Part shown: positions 17,384 to 26,120 of the stretch, in pieces
How the letters are laid out: each line of letters starts with the position of its first letter
Numbering within the stretch: the first letter of the stretch is position 1
DNA from: Chloroflexus islandicus
Lineage (GTDB): Bacteria > Chloroflexota > Chloroflexia > Chloroflexales > Chloroflexaceae
Direction: 5' to 3'
DNA length: 50,570 bases
Assembly: GCF_001650695.1 (NCBI RefSeq)
Contig: NZ_LWQS01000058.1
Location: forward strand, 1 to 50,570
Made by a program: the position numbers and the translations under genes
Notes under the pieces: model-generated
The model's database searches: none
Told to the model about the DNA's origin: nothing
What the model saw: the letters and a program-made list of their open reading frames with translations, nothing else

Positions 17384-17553
17384 CGCTGATCCTTGCCGCT
17401 GCCGAGATGCGTTACGCTCACTGCGTGATATGACGTTCAGGAAAAGGGACGGGATGCGCTTGGGTTCAGGTCACGAGGCCAGTCTTGCAACTTGCCCGAA
17501 CCGCCAAAAGCGCGTTTTGTCGCGGATAGCCGCAACCGTTGGAGTGCATCTAG

Positions 17554-17582
17554 TTGCAAATCGTGCTAATCTGTGCTATCAC
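17554..17582 (+). promoter_or_regulatory. Candidate promoter for the FHA-ABC transporter
   Basis: TTGCAA (17554-17559) and TATCAC (17577-17582) with a 17-base spacer, 45 bases upstream of the GTG start. The -10 box matches only in part. It lies in the 243-base gap between two divergent units, which holds no gene. Confidence 0.35.
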
Positions 17583-17626
17583 AAGATCGGTTAGAACGCC
17601 TCGCATTATAGCATAGGAGCCATCCT

Positions 17627-20218
17627 GTGGCGATTGCTAAGCCGCCGCTGTGCCCATTTTGCCAAGCCCCGCTGGCCCGCGCCGATGCTCGCTTTTGCCC
17701 ATCGTGCGGACGCTCGTTGCCCGCACCGGCGGTCAATGCCCCGGCGACGCTTATCGCTGCCGGTGGCGCTGTGTTGCATGTTAGCGAACCGGGTGTCGAG
17801 CGTGATGTTGTCTTGGGTGCGCAACCGGTGACGCTTGGGCGCGCGCCTGATAACGATCTGGTCTTGCAGTCGCGCTTTGTCAGCGGTCGCCATGCCCGCA
17901 TCGAGCCGGTGGGCCAAGGCCACCGGATTATTGATGTGGGCAGCCGCAACGGTCTGCTCTTTGCCGGCCAGCGTATCACCGAGCGCGTGTTGGCCGATGG
18001 CGATGTGATCCGGATCGGTGATCCGGCGACCGGCAATTTTGTCTCGTTGACCTACCGCAATGCGGCGCTGGCGACGGCGGAGGCGCTGCGCGCGGCTCCG
18101 ACCAAGTTTCCGCTCGACCCCACCGATCCGGCGATCACCATTGGCCGGGTAGGCTGCGACATCATTCTCGATAATCCACAAGTGTCACGCTTTCATGCCC
18201 AGCTTGATCGCACTCCCGGCGGCGTGGTTCTGCGCGATATGGGCAGCACCAACGGCACGTTTGTCAATGGCCAGCGGGTGACCGCGCCGGTGGCGCTCAA
18301 GGCGGGCGATGTGATCCAGATCGGCGCTTTTAAGCTGGTCTATAACGTGACCAGCCTTGATCGCTACGACCAGCAAGGGGCGCTCCGGATTGATGCGCGC
18401 AATTTGTCGCGGGTGGTGACGCGCAACGGCGTGCAGCGGGTCATTCTCAACGATGTCTCGCTCTCGATTGCGCCGCGCGAGTTTGTCGCGATTGTCGGCG
18501 GTTCCGGCACCGGCAAAAGCACCCTGATGAAAGCGCTCTGCGGTTATGCTCCCGCCGAACAGGGGCAAGTGCTGGTCAATGGCGACGATTTTTACCGCAA
18601 TTTCGCGGCCTATCAGGCCGTGTTAGGCTATGTGCCGCAAGACGATATCCTCCATCGGGTGTTGCCGGTGCAGCGGGCCTTGGAATATGCAGCGCGGCTG
18701 CGCTTGCCGGCTGATACCGCTGAGAGCGAGGTGAAGGCGCGGATCGAGCGCGTGCTCGACGATGTGGAAATGGCGCCGCACCGTGACAAGCCGATTGAGG
18801 CGCTGTCGGGCGGCCAGCGTAAGCGGGTGAGCATTGGCGCGGAGCTGCTCGCTGACCCTAGTCTTTTCTTCCTTGATGAGCCAACCAGTGGCCTCGATCC
18901 CGGTCTCGAAAAGAAGATGATGTATACCCTGCGCCGGTTAGCCGACAGTGGACGCACGGTGGTGCTGGTGACGCACGCTACCGCCAACATCACCCAGTGC
19001 GACCACGTGATTTTTATGGCCGGCAGCGGGCGGATGGTCTTCTTTGGCCCGCCGGCTGAGGCGCTGCGCTTCTTTCAGATTGCCAGCGGCGATTTTGCTG
19101 ACATCTACACCAAGATCGAGGGAGTGGCCGCTGCCGATCATCCGGTAGTGCAACAAGATCTGCGGGCCGAATACGAGGCGTGGCGTGCGGCGTATCCGGC
19201 AGCGCAGACGCCGCCGAGTCTAGCGGAATTGTGGGAAATCCGCTATCGCCAGTCGCCGTTGTACCAGCAATATGTCGCTAACCGGCTGGCGACAACGCCG
19301 AGCGGGCCGCTGGTGCAGAGCAATGCTGCTGCGCAACCGCCGCAGCGCGTATCAGCGTGGCGGCAGTTTGTCTTGCTCACCCGGCGTTATTTTGACCTGA
19401 TGCTGCAAGATCGGCGGAATCTGCTGATCTTGTTGCTGCAAGCGCCTATCATTGCTGTGCTCCTGCTGTTGGTGGCGCGCAGTGATGCGCTGACCGGTGT
19501 GCAGGCCCAAGACCTCATCCAGCGCGGTGAAGCCAAGAAGCTGCTCTTTATGCTGGCGACGGTGAGTGTCTGGTTTGGGATCATTAACGCCGCCCGCGAG
19601 ATTACCAAAGAGCAGGCTGTGTACCGGCGCGAACGGTTGGTGAATCTGCGCATCGGCCCGTACCTCCTCTCGAAAGTGACGGTGTTGAGCGCGCTGGTTT
19701 TGGTGCAGACGATTGTCTTGCTCGGCATCGTGTTGCTGAAAGTGGTGTTGCCGGGTGAGACCGGCATTCTGTTGCCGCCGCTGATCGAAACGTTTCTCAC
19801 GTTGGTCTTGTCTTCCAGCGCAGGCATGGCGCTGGGGTTGGCGATTAGTGCGGCTTCGGCGACGCCTGATCGGGCGATTAGTCTGGTGCCATTTGCGCTG
19901 ATTCCCCAGATTTTGTTTGCCGGCCTCATCTTTACGATCGAAGGGCTGGCGACCCCGCTTTCGTGGTTGACAATTAGCCGCTGGGCGATGGATGCGCTCG
20001 GCGCGAGCCTTGACCTCAACCGGCTGTGCAATTTGCCAAATACCGATGATCAGGGTAGTATTCCGTCCGGCTGTACGCCGGCCTTTCTCGAAACGGAAGC
20101 CGCGTTTAGCCATGATCCAGTGCATCTCGTGGGGCGCTGGCTGGCCTTGATCGGGTATGCAGTCATCTGTTTGGCGATTGCGGCATGGGTGCTGCGCCGC
20201 CGTGATCGGATGGTATAA
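17627..20218 (+). CDS. ABC transporter with zinc ribbon, two FHA domains, ATPase and permease in one chain
   Basis: 863 residues from a GTG with AGGAG upstream. Order: zinc ribbon CPFC..CPSC (about 7-26); FHA 1 (about 60-140, LGRAPDND, VSGRHARI, GSRNG); FHA 2 (about 165-245, IGRVGCDI, VSRFHAQL, GSTNGTFVNG); ABC ATPase (about 255-480) with Walker A GGSGTGKST, signature LSGGQRKR and Walker B LFFLDEPTSGLD; then an ABC2-type membrane part (about 570-863) with about six hydrophobic segments. The layout is that of an ABCG exporter half-transporter that would dimerise. The FHA pair should let the adjacent kinase control it through phospho-threonine. The cargo is unknown. Confidence 0.92.
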   Translation: MAIAKPPLCPFCQAPLARADARFCPSCGRSLPAPAVNAPATLIAAGGAVLHVSEPGVERDVVLGAQPVTLGRAPDNDLVLQSRFVSGRHARIEPVGQGHRIIDVGSRNGLLFAGQRITERVLADGDVIRIGDPATGNFVSLTYRNAALATAEALRAAPTKFPLDPTDPAITIGRVGCDIILDNPQVSRFHAQLDRTPGGVVLRDMGSTNGTFVNGQRVTAPVALKAGDVIQIGAFKLVYNVTSLDRYDQQGALRIDARNLSRVVTRNGVQRVILNDVSLSIAPREFVAIVGGSGTGKSTLMKALCGYAPAEQGQVLVNGDDFYRNFAAYQAVLGYVPQDDILHRVLPVQRALEYAARLRLPADTAESEVKARIERVLDDVEMAPHRDKPIEALSGGQRKRVSIGAELLADPSLFFLDEPTSGLDPGLEKKMMYTLRRLADSGRTVVLVTHATANITQCDHVIFMAGSGRMVFFGPPAEALRFFQIASGDFADIYTKIEGVAAADHPVVQQDLRAEYEAWRAAYPAAQTPPSLAELWEIRYRQSPLYQQYVANRLATTPSGPLVQSNAAAQPPQRVSAWRQFVLLTRRYFDLMLQDRRNLLILLLQAPIIAVLLLLVARSDALTGVQAQDLIQRGEAKKLLFMLATVSVWFGIINAAREITKEQAVYRRERLVNLRIGPYLLSKVTVLSALVLVQTIVLLGIVLLKVVLPGETGILLPPLIETFLTLVLSSSAGMALGLAISAASATPDRAISLVPFALIPQILFAGLIFTIEGLATPLSWLTISRWAMDALGASLDLNRLCNLPNTDDQGSIPSGCTPAFLETEAAFSHDPVHLVGRWLALIGYAVICLAIAAWVLRRRDRMV

Positions 20219-20328
20219 TCACCTACCGCATGAACTAATACGTCATTTACATTAATGAAACCTGTGCAATTTTTGCGTCTCACGCTTTAATATCGGCTAA
20301 ACCTCTGCTATTACTCCTGTGCAACACC

Positions 20329-20357
20329 TTGACGTAGGGCTATCGCTGGCGTATAAT
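20329..20357 (+). promoter_or_regulatory. Strong sigma-70 promoter for the XRE-cupin gene
   Basis: TTGACG (20329-20334), a 17-base spacer and a perfect TATAAT (20352-20357). The start codon follows about 92 bases after the -10 box, leaving an untranslated leader of about 80 bases. Confidence 0.75.
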
Positions 20358-20400
20358 CACAATTGACAAAGTGAAACTGTTGAGATGACGGCAACCGCAG

Positions 20401-20430
20401 AGCGCGCCGGTGATGCGCGCTTGCTTTTGT
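20401..20430 (+). terminator. Attenuator-like hairpin in the XRE-cupin leader
   Basis: AGCGCGC (20401-20407) and GCGCGCT (20415-20421) form a 7-bp GC stem with a 7-base loop, followed by TGCTTTTGT. It lies between the promoter and the ATG at 20449, so it would act inside the leader. The T-run is short, so termination may be partial. Confidence 0.45.
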
Positions 20431-20448
20431 ATTATTTCGAGATAGCGT

Positions 20449-20994
20449 ATGTCACTCGGACAAAAGATCGGGCGATTGCGTCAGGAGCGTGGCCTGACGC
20501 TGCAAGAGGTGTCTGAAGGATCGGGATTGACGCCATCGTTCCTCAGCCGCCTCGAGCGTGATAAAGTCAATATTTCGGTGGCTAATCTGCGCAAATTGGC
20601 GCAGTTTTTCAGCGTGCAGATGACCCATTTCTTTGAGGGTGAAGATAATCAGCAAGTTGGCCAAGTTGTGCGGCCTGCCGATCGGGTGCGCTTGTCGCTT
20701 GATGATGCGCCGGTGCAAGTCTTTTCGTTGCTGCCGCCCAATAGCGATCTTGATGCACGCTTGATCGAGGCCTATCCCGGCAGTAGCCAGCAGGGGTTCT
20801 CATCGCGGGGCAGCCAAATGGTATATGTGCTGGCCGGCAATGTAAGGTATACTTTAGGTGAAGAGCAATATGACCTCGCTGCCGGCGATACGCTCTTCTT
20901 CCGCGATGATACGGCCTATAGCTGGACAAATACCGGCAATTCGATCGCAACTATGTTGACTGTCAGTACGTTGAATCCACGTGATGAACGCTGA
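20449..20994 (+). CDS. XRE-family regulator with C-terminal cupin domain
   Basis: 181 residues. An N-terminal helix-turn-helix of the Cro/CI type (about 5-60: IGRLRQERGLTLQEVSEGSGL, then SFLSRLERDKVNIS) is joined to a cupin beta-barrel (about 105-175: MVYVLAGNVRYTLGEEQYDLAAGDTLFFRDD). Regulators of this build often control amine, amino-acid or stress genes and bind a small ligand in the cupin. The next gene, 40 bases on, encodes an AI-2E family membrane protein and may be cotranscribed. The strong promoter and leader hairpin suggest that its own level is controlled. Confidence 0.88.
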   Translation: MSLGQKIGRLRQERGLTLQEVSEGSGLTPSFLSRLERDKVNISVANLRKLAQFFSVQMTHFFEGEDNQQVGQVVRPADRVRLSLDDAPVQVFSLLPPNSDLDARLIEAYPGSSQQGFSSRGSQMVYVLAGNVRYTLGEEQYDLAAGDTLFFRDDTAYSWTNTGNSIATMLTVSTLNPRDER

Positions 20995-21034
20995 TGGTCG
21001 ATCGATGTCAAGCCGGTAGTGTCGTAGAGGTTGC

Positions 21035-22297
21035 ATGAGCTTCTTCACCCCTGAACGGATCCGTCGCGGTGCGCGCTGGCTGCTAGTCGCAGTTTCGCTC
21101 TATCTCGTCGGTTGGCTCGTGAGCCATGCCGGTTCGTCGATCACGCCGTTTATTTTTGGCGGCGTGCTCGCGTATCTGTTTTTGCCGTTAGTGAACTTCT
21201 TTGAGCGGTGGGTGCCGCGCTGGCTGGCCATTCTGGCGGTCTATGTGCTTACCTTTGGCGCTATTGTCGCCGCGATTGCGTTTGTGGTGCCGCCGCTGAT
21301 TGCCCAGATCGCCGAATTGATCCGCGCGCTGCCGGATATTGCGACGATCCAGCGCGAAGCTAACCGGCTGATCGATGAGTACGAACAGTTGCTGGCAAGC
21401 CTGCCGCCGCCAGTGCAAGCGGAGGTGCAGAACGCGATTACCTCGGCGGCAGCCGAAGGTCTGAGCACGCTACGGGCTAATTTTGTGGGTTACTTGCAAG
21501 GAATTGGCCAGTTTTTGATCAATAGCGTGCTCTCGGTCGTCAATACCGTGACCTTCCTGCTTGGCTTCTTCCTCGTCCCGTTTTGGCTCTTCTATGTCTT
21601 GATGGATACCCGTGCCGGGCGCGAGTACTTCAACAACATGATCCACCCCCGCTTGCGGGCTGATGTGTGGGCGATGCTCTCGATCATCGATCACGACCTC
21701 AGCGGCTATCTGCGCGGCCAGTTGATCCTTGGCACCTCGGTCGGTCTCGCCTCGTGGATTGGGCTCACGGCGCTCAATATGGCGGGAATGAAGATTCCGT
21801 ACACGGTGTTGCTGGCGGTCGTTGCCGGTATCACCGAGCTTGTGCCGGTGATCGGCCCGATTATCGGCGCGATCCCGGCGATCTTACTGGGGTTGGCTGA
21901 TTCGCCGACCACTGCGCTAGCGGTGACGATCCTCTACATCGCGATCCAGCAGCTCGAAAACCATATTCTGGTGCCGCGCATCATCGGCGAGAGCGTCGGC
22001 GTGCATCCGGCTATCCTGATGGTGGTGTTGGTGGTGTGTTCGCAGGTCTTTGGCCTGCTAGGAGCGATTCTCTCGGCTCCGCTCAGCGCGATGGCGCGCG
22101 ATCTATTCTTGTATCTGTATGGCCGCTTCAGTGATCCGCCGAGCCCGGCTGGTGTGCTGCCGGCGCGTTTGCGTCCAGTGGCAGCGTTGGCTGAAGCAGG
22201 AGCCAAGCCTGCTCCGTCTGAGGATCAACCGGCCCAAGATACGCCTCGTGCGCCTCCGGCTGATGAGGCGCCTGTCGAGCGGTCGAGCAGCGATTGA
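21035..22297 (+). CDS. AI-2E family transporter (PF01594-type permease)
   Basis: 420 residues with about eight hydrophobic segments between residues 10 and 350 and a long amphipathic region in between (about 85-150), the pattern of the AI-2E/TqsA/YtvI family. The family signature is seen in LVPVIGPIIGAIPAILLGL and in the IQQLENHILVPRIIGESVGVHP block. Members export autoinducer-2 or move sodium/protons; which applies here cannot be told. The C-terminal 65 residues are polar and Pro/Ala-rich. GAGG lies before the ATG. Confidence 0.9.
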   Translation: MSFFTPERIRRGARWLLVAVSLYLVGWLVSHAGSSITPFIFGGVLAYLFLPLVNFFERWVPRWLAILAVYVLTFGAIVAAIAFVVPPLIAQIAELIRALPDIATIQREANRLIDEYEQLLASLPPPVQAEVQNAITSAAAEGLSTLRANFVGYLQGIGQFLINSVLSVVNTVTFLLGFFLVPFWLFYVLMDTRAGREYFNNMIHPRLRADVWAMLSIIDHDLSGYLRGQLILGTSVGLASWIGLTALNMAGMKIPYTVLLAVVAGITELVPVIGPIIGAIPAILLGLADSPTTALAVTILYIAIQQLENHILVPRIIGESVGVHPAILMVVLVVCSQVFGLLGAILSAPLSAMARDLFLYLYGRFSDPPSPAGVLPARLRPVAALAEAGAKPAPSEDQPAQDTPRAPPADEAPVERSSSD

Positions 22298-22365
22298 TGC
22301 CCGTACCGTCTCTTACGCTCTGCCTGCGGTTGGTGCAGGTGTTGCTTTGGTATTGGTGAAGTATG

Positions 22366-22399
22366 AACGAGCGACAGGCAATAGCGCCTGTCGCTCGTT
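22366..22399. terminator. Bidirectional terminator-like hairpin between convergent genes
   Basis: Perfect 14-bp inverted repeat (AACGAGCGACAGGC / GCCTGTCGCTCGTT) with a 6-base loop, between the stop of the transporter and the stop of the convergent HD gene. There is no clear T-run, but the position and perfect stem fit a shared terminator. Confidence 0.65.
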
Positions 22400-22427
22400 G
22401 TATGAGCCGGTTTGGAGCGGGGCAATC

Positions 22428-22994
22428 CTAGTGGGCCTGCGGCGTTTGGCCGCTCAAGCGCCAACGCGACAAGCTCGTGCGCCCAAGCCGGCGCCAGAGC
22501 GAGCTGATCAGCCGGCGGCGCCGGCGGCGAGCATAACGGGCGGCGTAGAAGGGGTCGCTCTGGCAAAGCTGCCGGCGCACGCGCAGGCTGTGCCCTGATA
22601 CGAGACCGCCAACGAATGCACCTAGATCGGCGAGCGATGCCAGCTTGTCGGCTACCGCCAATACCCAGCCTTCCCGCGTGGTTGGGCGCGGCCCGAAGGG
22701 ATACATATGGCTAATAATTGCCGCCGAAACCTCTGCTGGCTCGCCGAGTTCGGCGGCCACTCGTGCGGCAATTGCGCCGTGCGTGGTGAGCGTGCCATAC
22801 CGTGAGTCGAGATCATGGAGAAGGGCTGCGCGCACGCACGTCACCTGATCAGCGCCAAAAAAAGGCGCTAGGTAATATGAAAAGTGAACCGAGCGTAGCA
22901 GATGATCGTGCTTGGGAACACTGTGGTGCATGTGGTGGCGTGTCTCAACAACCCGTGGGTGGTGTAGTAGATCGGCGATCGTCTCCCAGTACAT
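22428..22994 (-). CDS. HD-domain hydrolase
   Basis: 188 residues. An HD-superfamily pattern is visible: His in VPKHDHLLRSVHFSY (about 27-41), the HD pair in ALLHDLDSRYG, His in IISHMYPFG and Asp in AVADKLASL. These residues bind one or two metals in phosphohydrolases. The C-terminal 50 residues are very Arg-rich (ARRRRRRLISSLWRRLGR) and may bind nucleic acid or membrane. GGAGAAGGGG lies before the ATG. The substrate is not known. Confidence 0.8.
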   Translation of the reverse strand: MYWETIADLLHHPRVVETRHHMHHSVPKHDHLLRSVHFSYYLAPFFGADQVTCVRAALLHDLDSRYGTLTTHGAIAARVAAELGEPAEVSAAIISHMYPFGPRPTTREGWVLAVADKLASLADLGAFVGGLVSGHSLRVRRQLCQSDPFYAARYARRRRRRLISSLWRRLGRTSLSRWRLSGQTPQAH

Positions 22995-23184
22995 TGCGCC
23001 CCTTCTCCTGATGTCGTCATACCTGTTATGTTATACCACTTCTTGCCCGCCAACGCAATGGTAGCGCAACGATTCTACCACGGCATTACCATCCGGCTCT
23101 GCTGAAAAGGTCTATATTTCAGATATTCCTCAGGTATAATACCCATGGAGCCGTTGTGATGTGGTGATGATCGGAGAAGACGCT

Positions 23185-23904
23185 ATGAAATTGAAAGGGC
23201 GCGTTGTCATCGTTACCGGCGCTTCGAGTGGGGTAGGTTACGCGGCTGCTCGTCTTTTTGCGCGCGAAGGCGCAACCGTGATTGTCGCTGCCCGGCGGCG
23301 TGATCGGCTCGAACATCTGGTTAGTATGATTACAACCGAAGGCTACAACGCCTTCGCCATTCCTACCGACATCACTGTGCCAGCGCAGGTGCAGTATCTG
23401 GTTGATTCGACCGTGCAGATGTTAGGCCGGATCGATATCGTCCTCAATTGCGCAGGCAATGTCGAGAAGATCGCTCCGCTTGAGCAGTTTACCGATGCCG
23501 AATGGCAGGCGGTAATGGATGTTAACCTCAATGGTGTCTTCTACCTGATGCGAGCTGTGGCGCCGTATATGAAGCGCCAGCGCAGCGGGACGATCGTGAA
23601 TCTTGGTTCACGAGTCGGCAAAATCGGGGTCGCGAATATCGCGCCTTTCTGTGCGGCGAAGTTCGCGCTGTCAGGATTATCGCAGGCGTTGGCCCAAGAG
23701 TTGCGCCCGTACAATGTCTTCGTCACCACCGTCTTCTCCGGGATGATCGACGCCGATATCGCCCCGCTCAACCCGGCTGAAGAACTACGCAAGCGCTTGA
23801 TGACGGTCGATGATGTGGCGCAGGCGCTGCTATGGGTCTGCACCTTGCCGCCCAGCCTGCGGGTTGATGAATTGCCCATTATGCCGCGCACCGTCGATCT
23901 GTAA
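23185..23904 (+). CDS. SDR-family protein with Phe in place of the catalytic Tyr
   Basis: 239 residues from the ATG at 23185, which has GGAGAA 8-12 bases upstream. The Rossmann start VVIVTGASSGVGYAAARLF and the NAG-like motif LNCAGNV are normal, so NAD(P) should bind. In the usual YxxxK site, however, the sequence is F-C-A-A-K (Phe codon ttc at 23645-23647 region), so the catalytic Tyr is missing while Lys is kept. The protein may be a non-catalytic binder or use another residue. A methyltransferase gene follows after 17 bases. A TATAAT lies at 23135-23140. Confidence 0.87.
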   Translation: MKLKGRVVIVTGASSGVGYAAARLFAREGATVIVAARRRDRLEHLVSMITTEGYNAFAIPTDITVPAQVQYLVDSTVQMLGRIDIVLNCAGNVEKIAPLEQFTDAEWQAVMDVNLNGVFYLMRAVAPYMKRQRSGTIVNLGSRVGKIGVANIAPFCAAKFALSGLSQALAQELRPYNVFVTTVFSGMIDADIAPLNPAEELRKRLMTVDDVAQALLWVCTLPPSLRVDELPIMPRTVDL

Positions 23905-23921
23905 TTGCGCTGGGAGCTGCT

Positions 23922-24737
23922 ATGGCCGAGCAGGCGTCGCGTGAGTGGTGGGAAGAGCTGCTGCAAGTCTATGAGTTTGCCCACTATCGCCAGTATGCCG
24001 ATGAGTTGACCCGCCGCGAAGTCGATTTTTTGATCGATGCGCTCGGCTTGCAAGGGGTCGAGTCGATTCTCGATGTGGCCTGCGGCGGTGGTCGCCATAG
24101 CTTGGCATTGGCGGCGCGCGGGTGGACGGTCACCGGCCTTGATGCTGCTGCGCCGGTGATCGACCATGCCCGCGCCGCTGCTGCCGAACGTGGCTTGAAC
24201 GTGGAGTTTGTCACCGGTGATATGCGGGATTTGCCGTACCGCGAGCGGTTTGATGTGGTGCTGCTCATGAATAGCAGCCTCGGCTTTTTCGACGATGCCA
24301 CCAACCAAGCGGTGCTCAACGGCATTGCCCGCGCGCTCGTGTACGGCGGCAAGCTGGTGGTGCAGTGCCTGAACCCGTACCAGATTAGCCGTTATCTGCG
24401 CGATTTTCGCAGTGGTTGGTATCCGATCGGCAGTGGCTTCGTGTTGCGTGAGGCGCGGTTTGATCCGCGGCGCGCGACGCTCGAAATCGATTATCGCTAT
24501 GTTGATGCCAGTCGCGGGATTGATGTCACCCATCCCGGCGACCAGATCCGGCTCTATGGCTTCCCTGAATTGACGGCAATGCTGCGCGCCGCTGGTCTCC
24601 GTCCCCTGAGCGTTTTTGGCGATGCGGCTTTGCCGCCGGTGCCCTTTGCGGAAGAGAGTGTCTGGCAGGTGGTGATCGCAACTCGCGACCGGCCGGTGAT
24701 GAGGGAGGCAGAGGATGCAGATCACGCTGATCGGTGA
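23922..24737 (+). CDS. Class I SAM-dependent methyltransferase
   Basis: 271 residues. The SAM-binding motif I is ILDVACGGGRHSLALAARG (about 48-66), followed by VTGLDAA (motif post I), FVTGDMRDLPY (motif II) and FDVVLLMNSSLGFF. The build matches the small-molecule methyltransferase group, but the substrate cannot be read. It lies 17 bases after the SDR gene and overlaps the next gene by 23 bases, so the three are likely one operon. Confidence 0.87.
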   Translation: MAEQASREWWEELLQVYEFAHYRQYADELTRREVDFLIDALGLQGVESILDVACGGGRHSLALAARGWTVTGLDAAAPVIDHARAAAAERGLNVEFVTGDMRDLPYRERFDVVLLMNSSLGFFDDATNQAVLNGIARALVYGGKLVVQCLNPYQISRYLRDFRSGWYPIGSGFVLREARFDPRRATLEIDYRYVDASRGIDVTHPGDQIRLYGFPELTAMLRAAGLRPLSVFGDAALPPVPFAEESVWQVVIATRDRPVMREAEDADHADR

Positions 24738-25038
24738 ATTTGAAGCGGCTTACCATCCTGAGGCGACGCCGGCGTTGATATTGCACCATCTGATTCGTGG
24801 TTACGATGCGGTTGTGCTGAATGCTGACGAAGTGGCAGTGTTGCGCGAATTGCTCGGCGCGGTGCAGAAGCGGATTCGCGAACTCGGCGGCTACCGGTTG
24901 ATCCTTGGCGCTGGCGGCGATCTTACCTTCTATACGGCCACCGGCCAGCGGAGCGCCTATCTCACAGCTGATCAGATGCGCCAGTTGGCGCGTTTGATCG
25001 GCGCAACTCCGCCGCAACCGGCTGAGGTTCACCAATAA
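24715..25038 (+). CDS. Hypothetical protein, 107 residues
   Basis: No family is recognised. The chain is soluble, with alternating short strands and helices (MQITLIGEFEAAYHPEATPAL, then LRELLGAVQKRIRELGGYRL and LTFYTATGQRSAYL). It starts inside the end of the methyltransferase gene, 23 bases of overlap, with GAGGGAGG just before the ATG, which argues for real translation. Its end overlaps the convergent sugar-kinase gene by 10 bases. Confidence 0.65.
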   Translation: MQITLIGEFEAAYHPEATPALILHHLIRGYDAVVLNADEVAVLRELLGAVQKRIRELGGYRLILGAGGDLTFYTATGQRSAYLTADQMRQLARLIGATPPQPAEVHQ

Positions 25039-25964
25039 CTGATGGCAACGTGGTCAAGCAGCGCTTGGGCGGTTGCGCGATCAACCGCTCCCGGCGCCAA
25101 TGTTTGCGCGTCGGCAGCAGCGCATGCCGTTGCAATCCGCAGTGCAGCGGCGAGGTTGTGACCGTTGCTGAAGGCGTTTGCTAACCCGGCGAAAAATGTG
25201 TCGCCGCAGCCGATCGGGTTGCGAACCGGTATCTGCGGCGGGGTCGCGATCACGCGGTCGTGATCGTCAATCCCTACCGCTCCGTATGCGCCGAGCGTGA
25301 CCACCACCACCTCGATGCCGCGCTGATGCAATTTGAGCACTGCGTGTTGCGCGTCGGCCACACTGGTGATACTCATTTCGAGCAATGCCCCTAGTTCTTC
25401 CCCATTCACCTTCACCACCGCCGGTTTCACTTCCACTGCCGCCTTTAGTGCCGCGCCGCTAGTGTCAACCATCACCCGGCGACCTTGCTGGTGGAGCGTT
25501 GCAATCAGTTCAGCTAATGCGCTTGGCGGCGGCCCCGGCGGCAAGCTGCCGCAGATCAGATACCACTCGGCAGCAATGTCTAAGACCCGGCCGGTGAACG
25601 CGCTCCATTCCCGGTCGCTCAGGTGTGGCCCGACTTCATTCAAAACTGTTACCTCACCCGTCGCCGGATCGACGATCAACGTGCAGACTCGTGTCTCGCC
25701 GGCGATCGCGACCGTATGGATGTATACCCCTTCTTGCGCGGCGAGCCACGCCACTTGCTGGCCGGTGAGACCGCCGAGCGGTGTACAGACCACGGCGGGC
25801 GTTCCGATCGCCTTGGCGGCACGGGCCACATTCAAGCCTTTGCCGCCGGCGGCCACCCGCGTTTCGGCAACCCGCCGGACGGCGCCGAGCCGCAGCTCTG
25901 GCGCGATTAAGATCCGATCCAGCGCCGGGTTGGGGGTGATGACGCAGAGGGTTGGTTGCGGCAT
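25029..25964 (-). CDS. PfkB-family sugar kinase, 1-phosphofructokinase-like
   Basis: 311 residues. The start VITPNPALDRILI and the GGKGLNVARAAKAIG motif are those of the 1-phosphofructokinase/tagatose-6-phosphate kinase branch. The C-terminal PfkB signature NPIGCGDTFFAGLANA holds the catalytic Asp. The enzyme would phosphorylate a sugar phosphate with ATP in the cytosol. No PTS gene is near, so fructose-1-phosphate as substrate is only a guess. GAGGAA lies before the ATG. Confidence 0.87.
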   Translation of the reverse strand: MPQPTLCVITPNPALDRILIAPELRLGAVRRVAETRVAAGGKGLNVARAAKAIGTPAVVCTPLGGLTGQQVAWLAAQEGVYIHTVAIAGETRVCTLIVDPATGEVTVLNEVGPHLSDREWSAFTGRVLDIAAEWYLICGSLPPGPPPSALAELIATLHQQGRRVMVDTSGAALKAAVEVKPAVVKVNGEELGALLEMSITSVADAQHAVLKLHQRGIEVVVVTLGAYGAVGIDDHDRVIATPPQIPVRNPIGCGDTFFAGLANAFSNGHNLAAALRIATACAAADAQTLAPGAVDRATAQALLDHVAISYW

Positions 25965-26120
25965 GCGTTCCTCATGTCTAGTTGTGAAACGTCCCCTCTT
26001 ACGCCATTCCTGCCGGTGGCGGGATTGCTGGCTTCTGCTCCTTCAACAAGAGGAGCAGCAAAAGGGAATCTGATATGAGTATACTAAATCATGGCGCATA
26101 GTTCCGCTACCCTTCCGCCC

